From contig JBFHFS010000016.1 in NCBI GenBank assembly GCA_041583495.1, forward strand, positions 33,558-97,557: DNA of 64,000 nt, written 5' to 3'. The DNA comes from JBFHFS01 sp041583495. GTDB taxonomy: Bacteria; Bacteroidota; Bacteroidia; Bacteroidales; Marinilabiliaceae. Position 1 is the stretch's first letter; each line of letters starts with the position of its first letter. The position numbers and the translations under genes were made by a program. The notes beneath the pieces are model-generated. The model was not told the origin of the DNA. It did no database searches and was given only the letters and a program-made list of their open reading frames with translations. Below, piece by piece: positions 62,671 through 64,000 of the stretch.

Positions 62671-64000
62671 CTAATTTTTATCTTCAACAAAATAAACGGC
62701 GGCGGCTGCCAAAAGGAGACTGATGCCTGAAATGACCAGCGCAAAAATGGATTGGGAGCCGAAAAAGGTTTTGAGGATCGGCCCACTAAAAACTCCATTA
62801 ACAATTTGTGGGATGGTGATGAAAAAGTTAAACAGGCCCATATAGATGCCCATTTTTGCCGGGGGAAGCGAGCCTGATAAAATGGCGTATGGCATGGATA
62901 AAATGCTGGCCCAGGCAATGCCAATGGCAATCATTGGCAGAATCAACAGGGTGGCATCTTTAATAAAGTAAACCGATAATAACCCCGCGGCACCTGCAAG
63001 CAATGAAAGGGAATGAGTGGTCTTACGACTGGTTTTGCGGGCGATCCATGGGAGAGCAAAGGCATAGATGGCCGCTACACCATTGTAGATGCCAAATAAA
63101 ATACCAACCCAGTTGCCCGCATCGTTATAAGTTACAGAACTGGTATCGCCTACCGGAAGGCCATAGATATGTTGGGCTATGGCGGGGGTGGTGTATACCC
63201 ACATGCCAAAGAGTCCCAGCCAGGAGAAGAACTGAACCACCCCCAGTTGTTTCATGGTGCGAGGCATGGCCGAAAAGTCTTTAAAAATTTCAGAGAGTCC
63301 GCTCTGTTTCTTCTTTGTGGAGCCAATGGCGGGGGATGGCGATGATGAATTGCTTAAGCGCTTCATTTCGGCAGGGGAATATTCCTTTGTGGTTATCACC
63401 GTCCAGATAATGGTAATGAGAAGAACGGCGGCCCCAATGTAAAACGAAACCGTTACGTTGGCCGGCACACTTCCTTCGGCAGCAACTTTCGAAACCCCAA
63501 ACCATTCAGCTAAAGCGTAAGTGATCCAGGAGCCAATAACCGCTCCAAGTCCGATGAGGGTCGATTGTGCCGAAAAACCCATGGTGCGCTGGTCAATGGG
63601 CAGTTTGTCGGCCACCAGGGCTCTAAAGGGTTCCATGGATACATTAATGGAAGCATCCATGATCATGAGCATGCCAGCCCCAACAAACATGGGGGGAATT
63701 AGCGTGGTTAAAAATTCCGAATTGGGCATCAAGACAAGGGCCAGGGCGGTAAATATGGCTCCAAACAGAAAGTAAGGGCGTCGGCGTCCCAGACGCGTCC
63801 ATGTCCGGTCACTGTAGTGGCCCACAATGGGTTGCACCAGCATCCCGGTGATGGGGGCTGCCAGCCAAAACCATCCCAAATGCTCGATGTTGGCCCCAAA
63901 GGTTTGTAATATACGGCTGGCATTGGCATTCTGAAGGGCAAATCCAAACTGGATGCCAAAGAAGCCGATGCTCATGTTCCATATTTGTGCCTTCGACAAG
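62671..64000 (-). CDS. MFS sugar transporter, maltose-type (5' end outside the window)
   Basis: An inner-membrane permease of the major facilitator superfamily resembling SLC45/maltose transporters, about 12 membrane segments; at least 442 residues visible. Signatures: GFALQNANASRI, the loop motif GHYSDRTWTRLGRRRP (62-77) and a central cytoplasmic loop near 210-240. The frame is open to the window edge and the first visible codon is TTG reading LSKAQIWNMS, so the true start lies beyond position 64000. It is the first visible gene of the malto-oligosaccharide operon and would supply maltose to the GH65 phosphorylase. Confidence 0.92.
   Translation of the reverse strand, partial: LSKAQIWNMSIGFFGIQFGFALQNANASRILQTFGANIEHLGWFWLAAPITGMLVQPIVGHYSDRTWTRLGRRRPYFLFGAIFTALALVLMPNSEFLTTLIPPMFVGAGMLMIMDASINVSMEPFRALVADKLPIDQRTMGFSAQSTLIGLGAVIGSWITYALAEWFGVSKVAAEGSVPANVTVSFYIGAAVLLITIIWTVITTKEYSPAEMKRLSNSSSPSPAIGSTKKKQSGLSEIFKDFSAMPRTMKQLGVVQFFSWLGLFGMWVYTTPAIAQHIYGLPVGDTSSVTYNDAGNWVGILFGIYNGVAAIYAFALPWIARKTSRKTTHSLSLLAGAAGLLSVYFIKDATLLILPMIAIGIAWASILSMPYAILSGSLPPAKMGIYMGLFNFFITIPQIVNGVFSGPILKTFFGSQSIFALVISGISLLLAAAAVYFVEDKN

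Noticed and set aside
63997..63999. TTG at the window edge as the MFS start
   Set aside because: The frame is open to the edge and homologues start earlier, so the gene is simply cut.

Overview
The window looks like chromosome from a member of the Bacteroidota, probably a marine, polysaccharide-degrading Bacteroidales/Marinilabiliales-type organism (the order is inference). The evidence: many genes carry the Bacteroidota -7 promoter element TAnnTTTG; a secreted esterase ends in a type IX secretion (T9SS) sorting tail; there is a PorE-like lipoprotein; glutamine synthetase is the type III form; and several families largely confined to this phylum occur (DUF3109, DUF2851, DUF4294). No insertion sequence, phage, plasmid or CRISPR feature was seen. 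Most of the window is ordinary chromosomal core with a few accessory islands.

Layout. 1-5.8 kb: purN, then a minus-strand group of leuS, a YitT membrane protein and an M23 endopeptidase. 6.1 kb: tRNA-Arg(CCG). 7-10.6 kb: two exported Cys-type sulfatases, the first with a good promoter. 10.8-14.5 kb: an SRPBCC protein, a small basic protein, flavodoxin, an O-methyltransferase and an M16 peptidase; an unusual inverted-repeat element lies between the last two. 14.7-15.0 kb: two identical tRNA-Phe genes, each with its own promoter. 16-31.8 kb: housekeeping genes (gpmI, yebC-type, TlpA-like thioredoxin, M20 peptidase, glutamine synthetase III, PorE-like lipoprotein, purM, prfA, pyrF). 31.9-34 kb: a DUF2851 protein and a lipoprotein. 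34-38 kb (minus): a three-gene group encoding a NapC/NirT-like tetraheme cytochrome fused to a SUMF1-type domain, then two Tat-signal proteins (a Gfo/Idh/MocA oxidoreductase and a sugar isomerase-like TIM barrel). 38.5-46.6 kb: rpsO, pnp, a small membrane protein, a prolyl oligopeptidase, a TPR lipoprotein and a SpoU methyltransferase. 46.8-53.9 kb: sucC, arginine deiminase, alpha-L-fucosidase, endonuclease IV, a DUF4294 protein, ElbB and ThpR. 53.9-64 kb (minus): a malto-oligosaccharide locus.

How genes work together. The malto-oligosaccharide locus is a coherent pathway. An MFS permease (cut by the window edge) would import maltose, GH65 phosphorylase would split it into glucose and beta-glucose-1-phosphate, and PgmB would convert the latter to glucose-6-phosphate. 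Two exported GH13 enzymes would make short oligosaccharides outside the cytoplasm. A third GH13 homologue at the end of the locus has lost all three catalytic carboxylates yet keeps a full open frame, so it looks like a retained pseudoenzyme. The cytochrome-SUMF1/oxidoreductase/isomerase group suggests periplasmic sugar chemistry coupled to the quinone pool. These two are the most interesting protein-level findings. At the nucleic-acid level the notable items are a perfectly paired leuS-yitT hairpin that fits only the minus-strand RNA, a three-copy inverted/direct repeat element near 13.1-13.3 kb, and two heptanucleotide-periodic intergenic tracts (8.5 kb and 30.9 kb).
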